Source: Sesamum alatum
Lineage: Eukaryota > Streptophyta > Magnoliopsida > Lamiales > Pedaliaceae
Direction: 5' to 3'
DNA length: 64,000 nucleotides
NCBI GenBank assembly: GCA_034509735.1
Contig: JACGWO010000002.1
Location: 26,521,636-26,585,635, forward strand
Shown: positions 46,691-59,543 of the stretch, one piece after another
Layout: each line of letters opens with the position of its first letter
How positions within the stretch are numbered: the first letter of the stretch is position 1
Position numbers and translations under genes: made by a program
The notes under the pieces: generated by a model
The model's input: the letters and a program-made list of their open reading frames with translations, nothing else
Databases searched by the model: none
Told to the model about the DNA's origin: nothing

Positions 46691-48090
46691 TATATGACTT
46701 TTTGGAACGGTCATTATTTTGTGTGACCGTTCCTATGACCGGTCCAACTCAAGAAAACGACGTCGTTCTCGCTTTAATACGACGACATTTTAATATCTTG
46801 TATTGATGTTGACCTAATTAGGAACAGTCATTTAATAGTATTACAGTTCCACTAACCGTTCCTAACGACGGCCGTTCCTGAATTACAAGATACCGTTCCT
46901 ATATCAATACCAAATACATAGTATTTGGAATTGTACTAATAGGAACGGTCATTCAATAGAAAATTGTTCCCACTACCGTTCCTAAATAAAGAAACAGTGT
47001 CGTTTGCAGTCATGCACGTAGTAACCGTTCCTATTTCCATATAAAACCGTTCCTATATGTATTGCAATTATTTTTTAATCTTCTTAGATAATAAATATAA
47101 ATTCAGAAAAATACATTCCGAACACTTATCTGATTGAATAAACGTATACGATTGGATGCTTAAAGAAATTGAAAATATATAGTAATTTCCAAAAAATAGA
47201 CATACGTTCGCAATATGAGGGATATATTTGTAAATTTATGTTTGTTAGTATTTCACAGATGTAACTAGCATCCTATATTGTTGTACTGCAAGGCATAATC
47301 AGACCATCAAAATTTCAATCAGACTGTTAGATATGATATTACACACAAAAGAATACATTATATGTCGTTTTGAAATATTCGGTGTGCGGATCTCGAGGTA
47401 TCGTATTCGGTCAGTATTCAACTATACAAAAACAGATGCATCCTTAAATTCAAGACGCTGATTGAAAATCAGACCGATGGACATCAATTCATATCCATAA
47501 CCTTGTATGTGTTAAAAAATGGTGTCGATCCGGCTGATGGATGTTGAGATATCGAACAAATTTGTTGGAATTGTAATACTAGGAACGGTCACCTAATAGA
47601 CAAGGTTCCCAATACCGTTCCTAATTGAAAGGACGATGTCGTTTTAGTCCACACACGTATATACCATGCCTATTAACATTTGGAACGGTCGTGTATAAAA
47701 TGACCGTTCCAATAGTTGAATTTCCCACCAATTTTTCATTGGACACCAAAACGAAATATTGGACTTCAGTTTGGAATAGTCGTTAGTTTTCACTTACCGT
47801 TCCTAATTCAAATTTTTCTCATTTGTTTTGATTGGCCGCCATATTAGAAATATTGTACCTCAAATAGGAACGGTACCGATAAAATTAGACCGTTCCTAAT
47901 TCAAGTTTTCCTCATTTTTTAATTAGCCGCCATATTTGAAATATTGTACCCCAAATAGGAACGGTCCTATTAAAGTTTGACCGTTCCTAATTCAAATTTC
48001 CCTCAATTTTTTTTGTTTGGCACTTATTCAAATAGTTGTACCTGTATTAGAAACGGTGGTTAGAATAAAATATCCGTTCCTATTTTTTAA
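46690..48090. repeat. Internal block of AGGAACGGT repeats in facing pairs
   Basis: About twenty copies of the subterminal motif lie between the two CACTA genes. Many are arranged as facing pairs (AGGAACGGT ... ACCGTTCCT) some 10-30 bp apart, for example 46703/46722, 46941/46974, 47581/47614, 47865/47889 and 47956/47979. A gap without motifs at about 47060-47575 holds AT-rich sequence with no gene. Confidence 0.8.
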
Positions 48091-48188
48091 AATTTATTCT
48101 TATTTCTTAGAATAATCAAAATACATCTATCAAATACTATTTTTACAATAACTGTAATAAAAAATTATAGAAATTTTTTGGAAAATTC

Positions 48189-48514
48189 AATAAGTCTCTT
48201 CATCGGACTAAGTCTCATCAAAGCTATCTTCATCTTCATCTTCGGATTCACTGTCTGGCGAGCGCGATGCCCTGCTCCATGATCAACGACCAATTATATT
48301 CCCGTTGGGTCATGTAGTTCAAATGTTTGGTTATCTATTACAACATCTGGATTAGGTACGACTTCATCCATCTGATAGGCGACCTTGGTCCATTGCGAGT
48401 CATCGATTACTCTTCGAGCCTGGATTTTGCAAACAGCTTTCCGGTCGACTTTGTCCTTCTTCATGCTTGTGTAATCCGCGTAGTATACTTGTACTGCTTG
48501 TTGTGCCAGTATGA
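48189..48514 (-). pseudogene. TNP2 3' end (DUF4216 C-terminal part)
   Basis: On the minus strand, starting at the LTR junction, the frame reads ILAQQAVQVYYADY, the strand typical of DUF4216 in TNP2-type transposases, and stops at 48294. An acidic tail (Ser/Glu/Asp-rich) is readable in another frame to about 48189. Its upstream part is on the far side of B LTR DNA (50493-50873 or 59539-59919). TATGA at 48510-48514 is the target duplication. Confidence 0.8.
48510..48514. repeat. Target-site duplication TATGA, left
   Basis: TATGA immediately before the TG of the LTR at 48515. The same five bases follow the CA end at 50493-50497 and again at 59539-59543. Confidence 0.9.
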
Positions 48515-50492
48515 TGTTAGAATAGGTGACCATGTAAGCCAATTTTGGCAGGAATATGTAACCTATGTCTAGACAATTTTAGGTGTTTGCTAAAACATAT
48601 ATGAATAAAGAAGTGAAAAGTTCATATGGCAATACTTTGTTTACGTTCACTTATATCTGCTTTTATATATCTGTTCACTACGCAAACAAAGACCACGGAC
48701 TAAGAATCAATTTCGGGGATTGGGACTACGCTTGGAGGTAGATCCATGAAATCAGTCTTACCGAATCAGTCCGGAAATCTCCAAGTCAAGGAATCCCGAA
48801 AATGGGTACCGGGATTCCCTTTGAGACTTGCACTAAGCATCTGCTGTCGTATTTTCATCGACGGGTGACGAAGGTCGTCTAAGCAGTGTTAGTGGGTCAG
48901 CATGCTAGGAAGCAGCTGACTGAGGTGACTCGCGGGAACCGTCTTACGGAGGACCTTGAGTAAGGTCTGCAAGGTATGAAGTATTCCCAGTTCAAACGGT
49001 ACAGGTCAAGTCCTTTGACTTGAGGAACTGCTGAGTTTACCTGTGCATCAGGTCTGTATCTTAGATATGGTGAGAGATTGCCAAAATACTCTTGAGTAGT
49101 CATAAGCCATGTCTAGTGCAGCTCAGGTGTACAGAGTGACAGTAGTTTCCAAGAAAGGATCTGTCTCCTGTCAAAAGGTATTGACAGTTGAGTCCCATGT
49201 ATGCTCTGTGTCTTGTCCCTGAAATCTGTGGCCACAGTAACTGAACAGAAGGGAAGGTTCCCTTGCGGCGTTTAGTAAGGACAGACCGACACTTAGGTCC
49301 AAAATGGGTACCTGCATTTTCCCGTGCCCTAGAGTCTAAGTGATGAGACCGAAGACAGAAGGACAAATGTACTGTTAGAGCCTAAATGTTCATCCCGATT
49401 ATTTCACCTAGTCTCTAGTGCCATGGACCGTTGCTACATGGCCACCCATGGTAACGGGCGGATTCTAGGAATCCGACCAAGTCTAGCTGAAAGGTGAACC
49501 TAAAGAGTCACACACTATCCACACACACTTAAGTATTTAATTTTGGAATTAAATATTGGAGTAAAGGATTGATTAAATTAGATTTAATCGGGTCCTATAT
49601 TTTCTTGGAGAAATTAATTCCTTCTATTTGATAAAGGGAATTAAATTAATAAATGGATTTATTAAGGGAATTGATTTAATGGGCCTAGAATAAATATTAA
49701 TATTTATTTATTATATTTATTTTGCCTTTTGGAATATTTAATAAAATTAAATATTCCATTAAATTGAAATCAACGGTTGAGATGGAAAGGGAGATGGAAG
49801 GCTAGGATTGGTTTGACTAGGTCAAGCACTAGTTTGACTAGGACTTTGACTAGGTCAAAATCCTAGTCAAATTAGAGTTCTTAGAGTTGGAGTTTAAAGA
49901 GGATTAAACTCCTCCTCTATATAAACCTCTAGCTTCCAACCATTGTAGGGTGATGAAATTCCAACACACACACAACACACAATCGTCTCTCTCCCTCTTG
50001 CCTCTCGTTCGCCCCCTCTCTCTCTACAAGAAATATACTTTCTTGTTCTTTTGTTCTTGAAACACTAGAACATTGATGAATCAATACCGTTAATTGATAA
50101 CGTGTCGTTGATTAATCCACTCCAAAAACTTGTTCGTTGCTAGCACGGCGTACAAGATACGTGGGTGGATCGTGTGTCACGATTTGGAGGGTCTCAAGAA
50201 CGAGATCTTGGAGCAAAACGGGGAACAACGCGAGTAGCCGTTGAAGGCGAAAACGACAACGGGTAGGTCTCGGTTTACGTTTTTCGCCTCCTTTTATTTT
50301 TCAACCCTATGGCCTCCATGATTGCTTACGTGTTATTTATTCATGAGATACACCGAACACCCGGGAAATCTCAAGGGTACACCCCTTGAGCATGTTCTTT
50401 AATTCATTAAAGCATGCTTTATTTTTGTACTTTATTTTATATCGCGCTTCCGCATTCGCGCAATTTCCCAGGACGATCCACGATTTCTTTCA
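48515..50492 (+). mobile_element. Family-B LTR in TNP2, solo-like
   Basis: A 1978-bp LTR, TG...CA, with TATA at 49918-49925, palindrome at 49226-49237 and CT-rich leader-like sequence near 49990. TATGA flanks it on both sides and TNP2 sequence resumes at 50493, so locally it looks like a solo LTR. Yet the internal B sequence and a second LTR ending in the same TATGA follow further right. Confidence 0.92.
49918..49925 (+). promoter_or_regulatory. TATA box of B LTR at 48515
   Basis: TATATAAA in CTCTATATAAACCTC, 1.40 kb into the LTR, followed by CT-rich sequence. Confidence 0.7.
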
Positions 50493-51998
50493 TATGAATG
50501 GTTCATTCTTTTGGTAGAGCTTTTTGAAGTTGACATCAATGACGTGATAACGAGGGTGTATCTTCATGCCTCTGACCGGATCAACCCAACGACAATTAAA
50601 CAGTACAATTTGCATGTTCGGAATTAGTGGGTAATCTAGCTGAATTATCTCTTCCAAAATTCCATAGAAGTCAAAATCCGTGTCTGTATATGATGAGCTT
50701 TTAACACAAACACCACAATTCATTGTTGACTTTCCGACATTGTGACGTTCAGTGTGGAAATTGAAGCCATTGACGAAGTAAGATGGGTATGTCGTCACTT
50801 CTGCTCTTGGCCCCCAATAATGCAACTTCAACAATTCCTCGTTTGTGTGATTCAATTCGGGTTTCACCTGCAATTAATGATATATATAGCAATTGAACCA
50901 ATCATTACAAATTAATGAGCATATCGCATTTACAAGAAATCGATGATACTTACACAAGCCTTGAACCAATCCTTGAATTGTGTCACCATTAGTTGATCAA
51001 TTATCGGGTCCTCCTAATTGTGTTGCTCGAACAGTTCATTCAGGAATGACCTATTATAGTAAAACTGATAGTTATAAATATACATGTAATTGAAATTGAA
51101 ATGATTCATACGAGATAATTACGTTTGTATAAGACACATACCCGTAGTACGGTGCAACTACTTCACAATTACACAAGACGTATGTCTCGATAGCATGAAG
51201 TTCCTCCCCGCTCAGCCATCTCTTCTTTGAGGCTCCACTTGCTCGGCCTGGGTAATTGAAAATGGACCGAACTATTCGATCGTCGTTGCTCGTGAGATCA
51301 TCGTTACGACCGGGTCTGTTTCGCTTGCAGAGAATGTGCGGTTCGAAGTAGTGAGAGGAGAAAAGTTCGATTTTCTCGACAATATAAGCCTCTATAATTA
51401 AGGCCTCGATGTGTGCTTTGTTTTTCACTTTTTTCTTCAAATCACGTAGGAATCTATTCATATGATAATTTATTAAAATGCACATAATAAATATATACTT
51501 AACAGTATTAATTATTTAATTACATTTCAAATGGGTACATCCACCTGTATTGCACGGGGCCGCCAACGCGCTCCTCATATGGAAGGTGAACAATTAGTGC
51601 TCCATTGAGTCAAAAAAGGAAGGAGGAAAAATTTTCTTGAGGTTGCACATGATGACGGCTACACTATCTTCCAATTCTTTTACCTTGGCCACATCTAGAG
51701 TTGTTGAGCATAGGATCTGGAATAGAAGGCTCACTTCCGTCAAGGCCCCCCACACGTGCTCTGGAAGCATTTCACGGAAAGCAACCGGAATCAATTTCTG
51801 CATGAAGACATGACAATCATGGCTGTTCATGCCGTGCATCCTCAACTCCTTCAAGTCGACGCAATGGGCCAAGTTAGAGGCATGCCCATCAGGAAACCTA
51901 AGAAAACGAATCCACTCATATATCTTCTTCTTTTCCTCTTTCGTCAGTGTATATACCGCCTTGGGCATCACGTTGGTCTCATTTCGTCCACCTCAAGC
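50493..51998 (-). pseudogene. TNP2 fragment, left duplicate (DUF4216 and DUF4218)
   Basis: On the minus strand: part of DUF4218 (51594-51971; FPDGHASNLAHCVD, HDCHVFMQKLIPVAFRE), its continuation (51072-51485; FNYPGRASGASKKRWLS), a small exon with an in-frame TAG (near 51016) and the DUF4216 start (50493-50873; YGILEEIIQLDYP, FNCRWVDP). It duplicates 59539-61044 at roughly 97-98% identity by eye and shares lesions with it, including the small-exon TAG. At 51998 it breaks off inside CACCTCAAGCT and becomes GC-rich B leader. Confidence 0.88.
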
Positions 51999-52785
51999 TG
52001 CTGCACTGTGCGCGCGCCGGCAGGCCGCTGCCGGCGGGCAGCGGCTGCTAGGGTTTTAAAACCCTAGTAGTGTTTTTTTTTATTTATTTTTTAAATTATT
52101 TTCAGTTTTAATTTTGAATTAATTCTGAAAAATCGTTTTTGGGTTCAATTATGCCTAATTTTCTAAAGACATTATTTTAGGAGTAAAATAAATTGGATTT
52201 TAGAATCCCGGGGTTATTTTACTTAAAATAATGAGGAAAGGTTTTCCTAAAACGAGAAAATATTATTACCAATATTTGTATTTTATTTTTCACACGTTAT
52301 GCACATATTCATTTATTTTATTATTTTGAATATTTATGATTGGAAATCATGTGTTGTTGGTGTATTGTAATTATATGATTGGATCATGTGATTATGTGTG
52401 TTGGATGGAAATGGATGATCACGAGCCTTAGACCGAATGTATGGTTTATTTTCTATTGGGCCTGTGTGCCTCTTTTACTGCTTTCTCCTTCTCTCTTTCT
52501 AGTTGCCTTGGAATAATAAGGCATTCTACCTCCCTCCTTATGTACTTCCCCCGGGTTTTCGCTGGGGTTTCTTTTTTTTTAATATGTAATGAGAGTAGAC
52601 TAGGATTGAGGTTTCTATTTTTGTAATTGGTGGAGAAGAAGGAAGGACCACATGGAGAGCCCAGACGGGAGGTCCCTTGAAGTTTTTCATGAAGTGAAGA
52701 AAGAGAAAAGAGACCAAGGCCCATCAGCATGATGATTGGGTTACTATTAATGTAATAGTATAGGACCAACCCTAGATTGACCATA

Positions 52786-52809
52786 GATCCACTGCGGGCT
52801 CAGTGGATC
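52786..52809 (+). ncRNA. Leader hairpin H1 (family B, plus copy)
   Basis: GATCCACTG and CAGTGGATC pair perfectly around CGGGCT. Compared with family A, one stem pair changes from C-G to T-A and another from T-G to C-G. Confidence 0.55.
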
Positions 52810-53102
52810 GCATAGGATTTGGGCTCGTGATCATCCAACAGGGGCGTGCTAGGCTTTAATTTTGCATGTGGTTATTATGATGGATGAATGAGCTTTTATT
52901 TATCATATAACTGCTATGGATGGTTCAATTTACGCAATAGGATTTATGTGTGAATGTTTATTTATTTGAGATCTCGGTCATTTACTACTCTTACATTGGT
53001 TGGACCAAGTCAAAATATTAGACCCCAGACAAAATGGACATGAACTCTAGGAGTTTGTCCATGCCTTCCAATCCATGGCATAGTGAGGAAGCTGCTTTAG
53101 GT

Positions 53103-53138
53103 CAATAACGTGGTCTCACGAGTCATGGCACGTTATTG
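53103..53138 (+). ncRNA. Leader hairpin H2 (family B, plus copy)
   Basis: Arms CAATAACGTG (53103-53112) and CACGTTATTG (53129-53138) are exact complements around CACGAGTCATG, a core with one change. Confidence 0.6.
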
Positions 53139-53469
53139 TACTTAAAGGAAGCTGCACTATATCATGAACGAAAAATGGGCTGCTGTTACCTGTCTCACGA
53201 GTCGTGGGGGTACCAGTGGGTCTGTGGCTCGGTCGATTGGGTTGGGTCTAACGCCCAATTAACATGATTCGCTTGGAGTCCTCGGGATCATGTGAAAGGG
53301 TGAGGCAATAATCTTGGGAATCTCGTGGAATGAGAATGGTATGGAATACCTCCCACAGGATCTTTTCCATGAGAATCGTAAAAGGGGGGTATGGGAAAAA
53401 TCGCTGTGGATCCCAAGCCCACTAGGAAAGGATTTCCCGAAAATCACGTTTGGGAGTACCGTGTTTTCG

Positions 53470-53477
53470 TATAAATA
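53470..53477 (+). promoter_or_regulatory. TATA-like box upstream of B gag (plus copy)
   Basis: TATAAATA in CGTATAAATAGTGGGAGG, 115 bp before the gag ATG. Confidence 0.35.
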
Positions 53478-53584
53478 GTGGGAGGATTAAATGACTAAAG
53501 TCCATGCATTTAATTATTTTATCAAACCACCGTCTTATATTTTTCTGCTGATCGCGCACTGTTTTCTAAAATGTAGATTTTAAA

Positions 53585-56500
53585 ATGTCTAAGAACCCAC
53601 TTTCCACCATTCTTGAGACAAACAAATTCAATGGAACAAATTACAACGACTGGTTGCGTAATCTCAGGATAGTCCTAGATTACGAGAACCAAGGCTACGT
53701 CATGGACGAGCCTCTCCCTAGGACCTTGCCGGAAGGATCCACGCCTGAAGAACGTGAGACGTTCGAGATTTGGCATAAGGATAACCGGAAGGTCCGTAGT
53801 GTCATACTTGCTTCGATGACCAATGAGATTCAGAAGAAATATGAAAAGCTAGACGATGTCCCTTCCATTATGGCTCGCCTTAAGGATTGCTATGCAGTCC
53901 CGGACCGGCATACTAGGTATGTCGCGACGAAGGCGTTCTTTGGAACTAAAATGACAGAAGGATCCTCTGTACAAGAGCACGAGGTTAAAATGCTTACCCT
54001 GGTGGAAAAGCTCGAGGACCTAAAGGCAGGTCTCGATAATGAAACGTACATAGATGTGATCCTTCAGTCACTCCCACCCTCCTTTGACCAATTTATCGTC
54101 AACTACCACATGAACGCACTTGAGAAGGGCATTCATGAGTTGATCAATATGTTGGTGCAATACGAGGGCAACGACTAAGAACTCCACGCCTTCGGTATTG
54201 TTTGGAGGTGCTTCAACTTCCAATACGAAAGGCAAAGGTGCCGGACGTTGGAAGAAGAAGAAAGGGAAAGGAAAGGCCGTCAAAGCAGCTACGAACGCTA
54301 AGAGTGTTCCCGTTGCCAAAGAGGGGAAGGCAAAGGAAAGGGAAAGGTTGTCTCCAAGCAACAGTCGAAGGCATATGACATATGTATCAACTGCCGTGAG
54401 AAAGGGCATTGGAAGAGAGAGTGCCCAAACTCTTCTCGAACCAAGTTGTTGAAAAGAAGCAGAAAACTGGGTAGCGGGGACATGATCCTGAAGCTTGAGA
54501 ATGGCAAGGCCATCTCGGCAGAAGCAGTAGGATCCGCCACTCTAGTGATTAGTGATAATATTAGCATAGATTTAGAGCAAGTTTATTTTGTACCTAGTAT
54601 GATTAAAAACATCATCTCCATTCCATTGTTGGACAATAGTGGTTATGAGTTTAGAATCAATAAAAATTGCTTTTATTTGATGAGGTGTGGAATTGCTCAT
54701 CTACTTGGTACATTACATAACGGACTCTATATCTTGCAACAAACGAATTTCGTCCTCAATGCACAACACAAACGAAAATTAGATAATAACGGGAACGCAC
54801 GTCACGCTAGGCTAGGTCACATATCCCAAGACAGGATGAAGAGGTTGGTAGACTCAAAGAACCTAGAGGTTGGGGACTTGAGCGATCTACCAACTTGTGA
54901 ATCTTGTCTAAGAGGGAAAATGACCAAGAAGCCCTTTGTAGGACAAAGTAGGCTTGCCACAGGTCTGTTGGACTTGGTCCATACAGACGTATGTGGACCA
55001 CTAAGGACGCAGGCCCGAGGTGGGTTCTCCTACTTCATAACCTTTACCGATGATCATTCACGGTATGGTTATGTTTACCTGATGAGGTACAAGTCTGAAG
55101 CTCTTGAGAGGTTTAAAGAATTCAGACTTGAAGTAGAGCCAACTGCAAAATTAAAGTCCTACGGTCAGACCGAGGCGGTGAATACCTTAGTACGGAGTTC
55201 CTAGATTATCTAAAAGAACATGGTATAATATCAGAATGGACACCTCCAGGAACACCACAGTTAAATGGTGTCTCTGAAAGGAGGAATAGAACCCTGTTGG
55301 ACATGGTTCGATCTATGATGAGTTTTACCAAATTGCCCTTATCCTTTTGGGGCTATGCACTAGAAACGGCAGCCAAATTGTTGAATTTAGCGCCTACTAG
55401 TACATTGACCCAAACGCCATATGAGATATGACACGGCAAGCCTGCGTCCTACATCTACTTGAAAGTGTGGGGTAGCCCCGCATACGTCAAGAGGTTAGTG
55501 GGAGATAAGCTAGAATCCAGGTCTAGCTTATGCAGGTTCGTTGGATACCCTAAGGAAACTGCGGGTTATTACTTTTATGACCCCTTGGAACAAAAGGTGT
55601 TTGTTTCAAGAAATGCAGTATTCTTGGAGCAAGGTTTCCCGGAGGATATCTAACCTGATGAGCTGATCCTTGAGGAATCAAGTGATGGAATCCAGCCATC
55701 AGACACAGCCGCGAAACCCTCACTTAGAGGATTCAGGATAGACAGCTGAAGGGCTGACCAATCTCGAGAGGTCCAACATGCTAGGCATGAAGGACAGCCT
55801 CAGGTAGAGCCAGCCCCGGTTCCTGAACCACCGGCTCCGATACAGTCAGCGCCCATAGTCACCACTGACGTTCCCATTCTCCGTAGGTCCACTAAAGAGT
55901 CCAGACCTCCAGTGAGATATGGCTTTCTAAGAGCGACCGATCTTTTGGATAATGATCCTAAGACATATGGAGAAGCGATGTCTGACATCGACTCCGGGAA
56001 ATGGCTTGAGGCCATGAAAGCCGAAATGGACTCCATGAACGAGAACCAAGTCTGGAGTCTTGTAGATCCACCGAAAGGTGTTAAGCCAGTGGGCTGTAAA
56101 TGGGTCTACAAGCGCAAACTTGGCGTTGATGGAGAAGTCACAACCTTTAAGGCTAGGCTTGTAGCTAAGGGATACACTCGACGACCCGGGGTCGATTTTG
56201 AGGATACCTACTCGCCAGTAGCCATGGCTAAGTCCATTTGGATCCTGCTCGCCATAGCAGCATGGTATAACTATGAGATATGGCAGATAGACGTGAAAAC
56301 GGCCTTCCTCAACGGTTTCGTTGAAGAAGAGATCTATATGGATCAGCCGGAGGGTTTCACGGTTACTGGAGAAGAACAGAAAATCTGTCGCCTCCAGAAG
56401 TCCATCTATGGCCTCAAACAAGCCTCCCGAAGTTGGAACATTCGCTTTGATGAAGTAATACGGGGTTATGACTTCATCAAAAACGAATCCGACCCTTGTG

Positions 56501-57531
56501 TATACAAAAAAGTCAGTGGGAGCTCAATAGTGTTCCTAGTGCTTTATGTGGATGACATTCTACTCATTGGGAATGACGTTAGAATGTTAGGAAACACAAA
56601 AACATGGTTGTCGACCCAGTTTTCCATGAAGGACTTGGGTGAAGCCTCCTACATCCTAGGCATCCAGATTGTCAGGGACAGATCTAAAAGGATGTTAGGA
56701 CTCACCCAAAACTCGTATATGGAGAAAGTCCTAAAGAGATATTGAATGGACAACTCCAAACGAGGATTCCTTCCCATGAGGCATGGGATCAAGTTGTCCA
56801 AGAAATAGTCCCCACAGACAGATGAGGAACTTGAAAGGATGAAAGTCATCCCCTATGCTTCTGCCGTAGGCAGCATCCAATATGCGGTCCATTGCACTAG
56901 GCCTGACATTGCATACGCTTTGAGCGTAAGAAGCATATATCAGTCCTGCGCAGGAGAAGCACATTGGAATACTGTTAAGGGCATCCTTAGGTACCTAAGG
57001 AGGACTAAGGAGATGTTCTTAGTCTATGGCAATGGAGAACTAATTCTGGAAGGCTTTAGCGACGCTAGCTTTCAGTCTGATGACGATGATGCCAAGTCTC
57101 AATCGGGGTACGTATTCAAACTCAATGGAGGAGTAGTAGCTTGGAAAAGTTCCAAGCAAGCAACCATTGCTGACTCCACCACAGAGGCTGAATACATAGC
57201 AGCTTCAGAAGCTGCTAAGGAAGCGGTTTGGATGAGAAACTACATCCAAGAGTTGGGTGTGGTGCCTAGCATCGCCGAGCCTGTTGTCATCTTCTGTGAT
57301 AACAACGGTGCAATAGCGCAAGCAAAGCAACCGAGATCTCATCACCGTTCCAAACACATTCTTAGACGCTACCATCTTCTTAGAGAAATGGTAGGAAGAG
57401 GTGACGTCCGGATGGACCGAGTCAACTCAGCAGACAACACAGCAGACCCGCTGACAAAGCCTATGTCACAAAACGCTCATACGCAACATCTTGAGAAGAT
57501 GGAGATTAGACATATGGGCAATTGGTTTTAA
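53585..57531 (+). pseudogene. Family-B copia gag-pol (plus copy)
   Basis: Gag opens at 53585 (MSKNPLSTILETNKFNG) and shifts frame at an extra G near 54166 and a one-base loss near 54327. A deletion of about 100 bp near 54447 removes the protease catalytic DTG box found in the minus copy. Integrase (54446-55204) has HTDVCGP but loses bases near 55137; W-to-stop (TGA) follows near 55428. RT (55912-56745) is open with YVDD intact and ends at TGA; a second stop lies near 56808. RNase H (56839-57531) is open with FCDNNGAIAQA and ends 5 bp before the polypurine tract. The element could supply only RT/RNase H segments. Confidence 0.93.
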
Positions 57532-57536
57532 AGGTC

Positions 57537-57547
57537 AAGTGGGAGAT
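57537..57547 (+). other. Polypurine tract of plus B element
   Basis: AAGTGGGAGAT directly before the 3' LTR start at 57548. Confidence 0.85.
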
Positions 57548-59538
57548 TGTTAGAATAGGTGACCATGTAAGCCAATTTTGGCAGGAATATGTAACCTATG
57601 TCTAGACAATTTTAGGTGTTTGATAAAACATATATGAATAAAGAAGTGAAAAGTTCATATGGCAATACTTTGTTTACGTTCACTTATATCTGCTTTTACA
57701 TATCTGTTCACTACGCAAACAAAGCCCACGGACTGAGAATCGATTTCGGGGATTGGGACTACGCTTCGAGGTAGGTCCATGAAATCAGTCTTACCGAATC
57801 AGTCCGGAAATCTCCAAGTCAAGGAATCCCGAAAATGGGTACCGGGATTCCCTTTGAGACTTGCACTAAGCATCTGCTGTCGTATTTCATCGACGGGTGA
57901 CGAAGGTCGTCTAAGCAGTGTTAGTGGGTCAGCATGCTAGGAAGCAGCTGACTGAGGTGACTCGCGGGAACCGTCTTACCGAGGACCTTGAGTATGGTCA
58001 GCAAGGTATGACGTGTATTCTCGGTTCCAACGGTACAGGCCAAGTCCTTTGACTTGAGGAACTGCAGAGTTTACCTGTGCATCAGGTCTGTATCTTAGAT
58101 ATGGTGAGAGATTGCCAAAATACTCTTGAGTAGTCATAAGCCATGTCTAGTGCAGCTCGGGTGTACAGAGTGACAGTAGTTTCCAAGAAAGGATCTGTCT
58201 CCTGTCAAAAGGTATTGACAGTTGAGTCTCATGTATGCTCTGTGTCTTATCCCTGAAATCTGTGGCCACAGTAACTGAACAGAAGGGAAGGTTTCCCTTG
58301 CGGCGTTTAGTAAGGATAGACCGACACTTAGGTCCAAAATGGGTACCTGCATTTTTTCGTGCCCTAGACTCTAAGTGATGAGACCGAAGACAGAAGGACA
58401 AATGTACTGTTAGAGCCTAAATGTTCATCCCCGATTATTTCACCTAGTCTCTAGTGCCATGGACCGTTGCTACATGGCCACCCATGGTAACGGGCGGATT
58501 CTAGGAATCCGACCAAGTCTAGCTGAAAGGTGAACCTAAAGAGTCACACACTATCCAAACACACTTAAGTATTTAATTTGGAATTAAATCTTGGAGTAAA
58601 AGATTGATTAAATTAGATTTAATCGGGTCCTATATTTTCTTGGAGAAATTAATTCCTTCTATTTGATAAAGGGAATTAAATTAATAAATTGGATTTATTA
58701 AGGGAATTGATTTAATGGGCCTAGAATAAATATTAATATTTATTTATTATATTTATTTGGCCTTTTGGAATATTTAATGGAATTTAAATATTCCATTAAA
58801 TTGAAATCAACGGTTGATATGGAAAGGGGAGATGGAAGGCTTGGATTGGTTTGACTAGGTCAAACACTAGTTTGACTAGGACTTTGACTAGGTCAAAATC
58901 CTAGTCAAATTTGAGTTCTTAGAGTTGGAGTTTAAAGAGGATTAAACTCCTCCTCTATATAAACCTCTAGCTTCCAACAATTGTAGGGTGATGAAATTCC
59001 AACACACACACAACACACACTCGTCTCTCTCCCTCTTGCCTCTCGTCCGCCCCCTCTCTCTCTACAAGAAATATACTTTCTTGTTCTTTTGTTCTTGGAA
59101 CACTAGAACATTGATGAATCAATACCGTTAATTGATAACGTGTCGTTGATTAATCTACTCAAAAAATATACACTTGTTCGTTGCTAGCACGGTGTACAAG
59201 ATACGTGGGTGGATCGTGTGTCACGATTTGGAGGGTCTCAATAACGAGATCTTGGAGCAAAAACGGGGAACAACGCGAGTAGCCGTTGAAGACGAAAACG
59301 ACAACGGGTAGGTCTCGTTTTACGTTTTTTCGCCTCCTTTTATTTTTCAACCCTATGGCCTCCATGATTGCTTACGTGTTATTTATTCATGAGATACACC
59401 AAACACCCGGGAGATCTCAAGGGTACACCCCTTGAGCGTGTTCTTTAATTCATTAAAGCATGCTTTATTTTTGTACTTTATTTTATATCGCGCTTCCGCA
59501 TTCGCGCAATTTTCCGGGACGATCCACGATTTCTTTCA
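57548..59538 (+). mobile_element. Family-B 3' LTR (plus element)
   Basis: A 1991-bp LTR, TGTTAGAATAGG...TTTCTTTCA, with palindrome at 58260-58271 and TATA at 58956-58963. It differs from 48515-50492 at scattered sites, roughly 2% by eye. It is followed by TATGA and TNP2. Confidence 0.93.
58956..58963 (+). promoter_or_regulatory. TATA box of B 3' LTR
   Basis: TATATAAA in CTCTATATAAACCTC, about 1.41 kb into the LTR. Confidence 0.7.
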
Positions 59539-59543
59539 TATGA
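59539..59543. repeat. Target-site duplication TATGA, right
   Basis: TATGA immediately after the CA end of the 3' LTR. It matches 48510-48514 and 50493-50497. Confidence 0.9.

Larger units (their letters stand above)
51999..53584 (+). other. Truncated leader of plus B element
   Basis: It begins within the GC-rich island (51999-52057), so the primer site and the first ~0.25-0.5 kb of leader are missing. It then follows the minus B leader in order: H1 (52786-52809), H2 (53103-53138), a second core (53196-53206) and a TATA-like box (53470-53477). No ORF is convincing. Confidence 0.8.

Noticed and set aside
46240..46726. ORFs of 146 and 154 codons on opposite strands
   Set aside because: Their peptides are direct readings of the GA microsatellite and of short AT-rich repeats. 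Both strands being open is a low-complexity effect.
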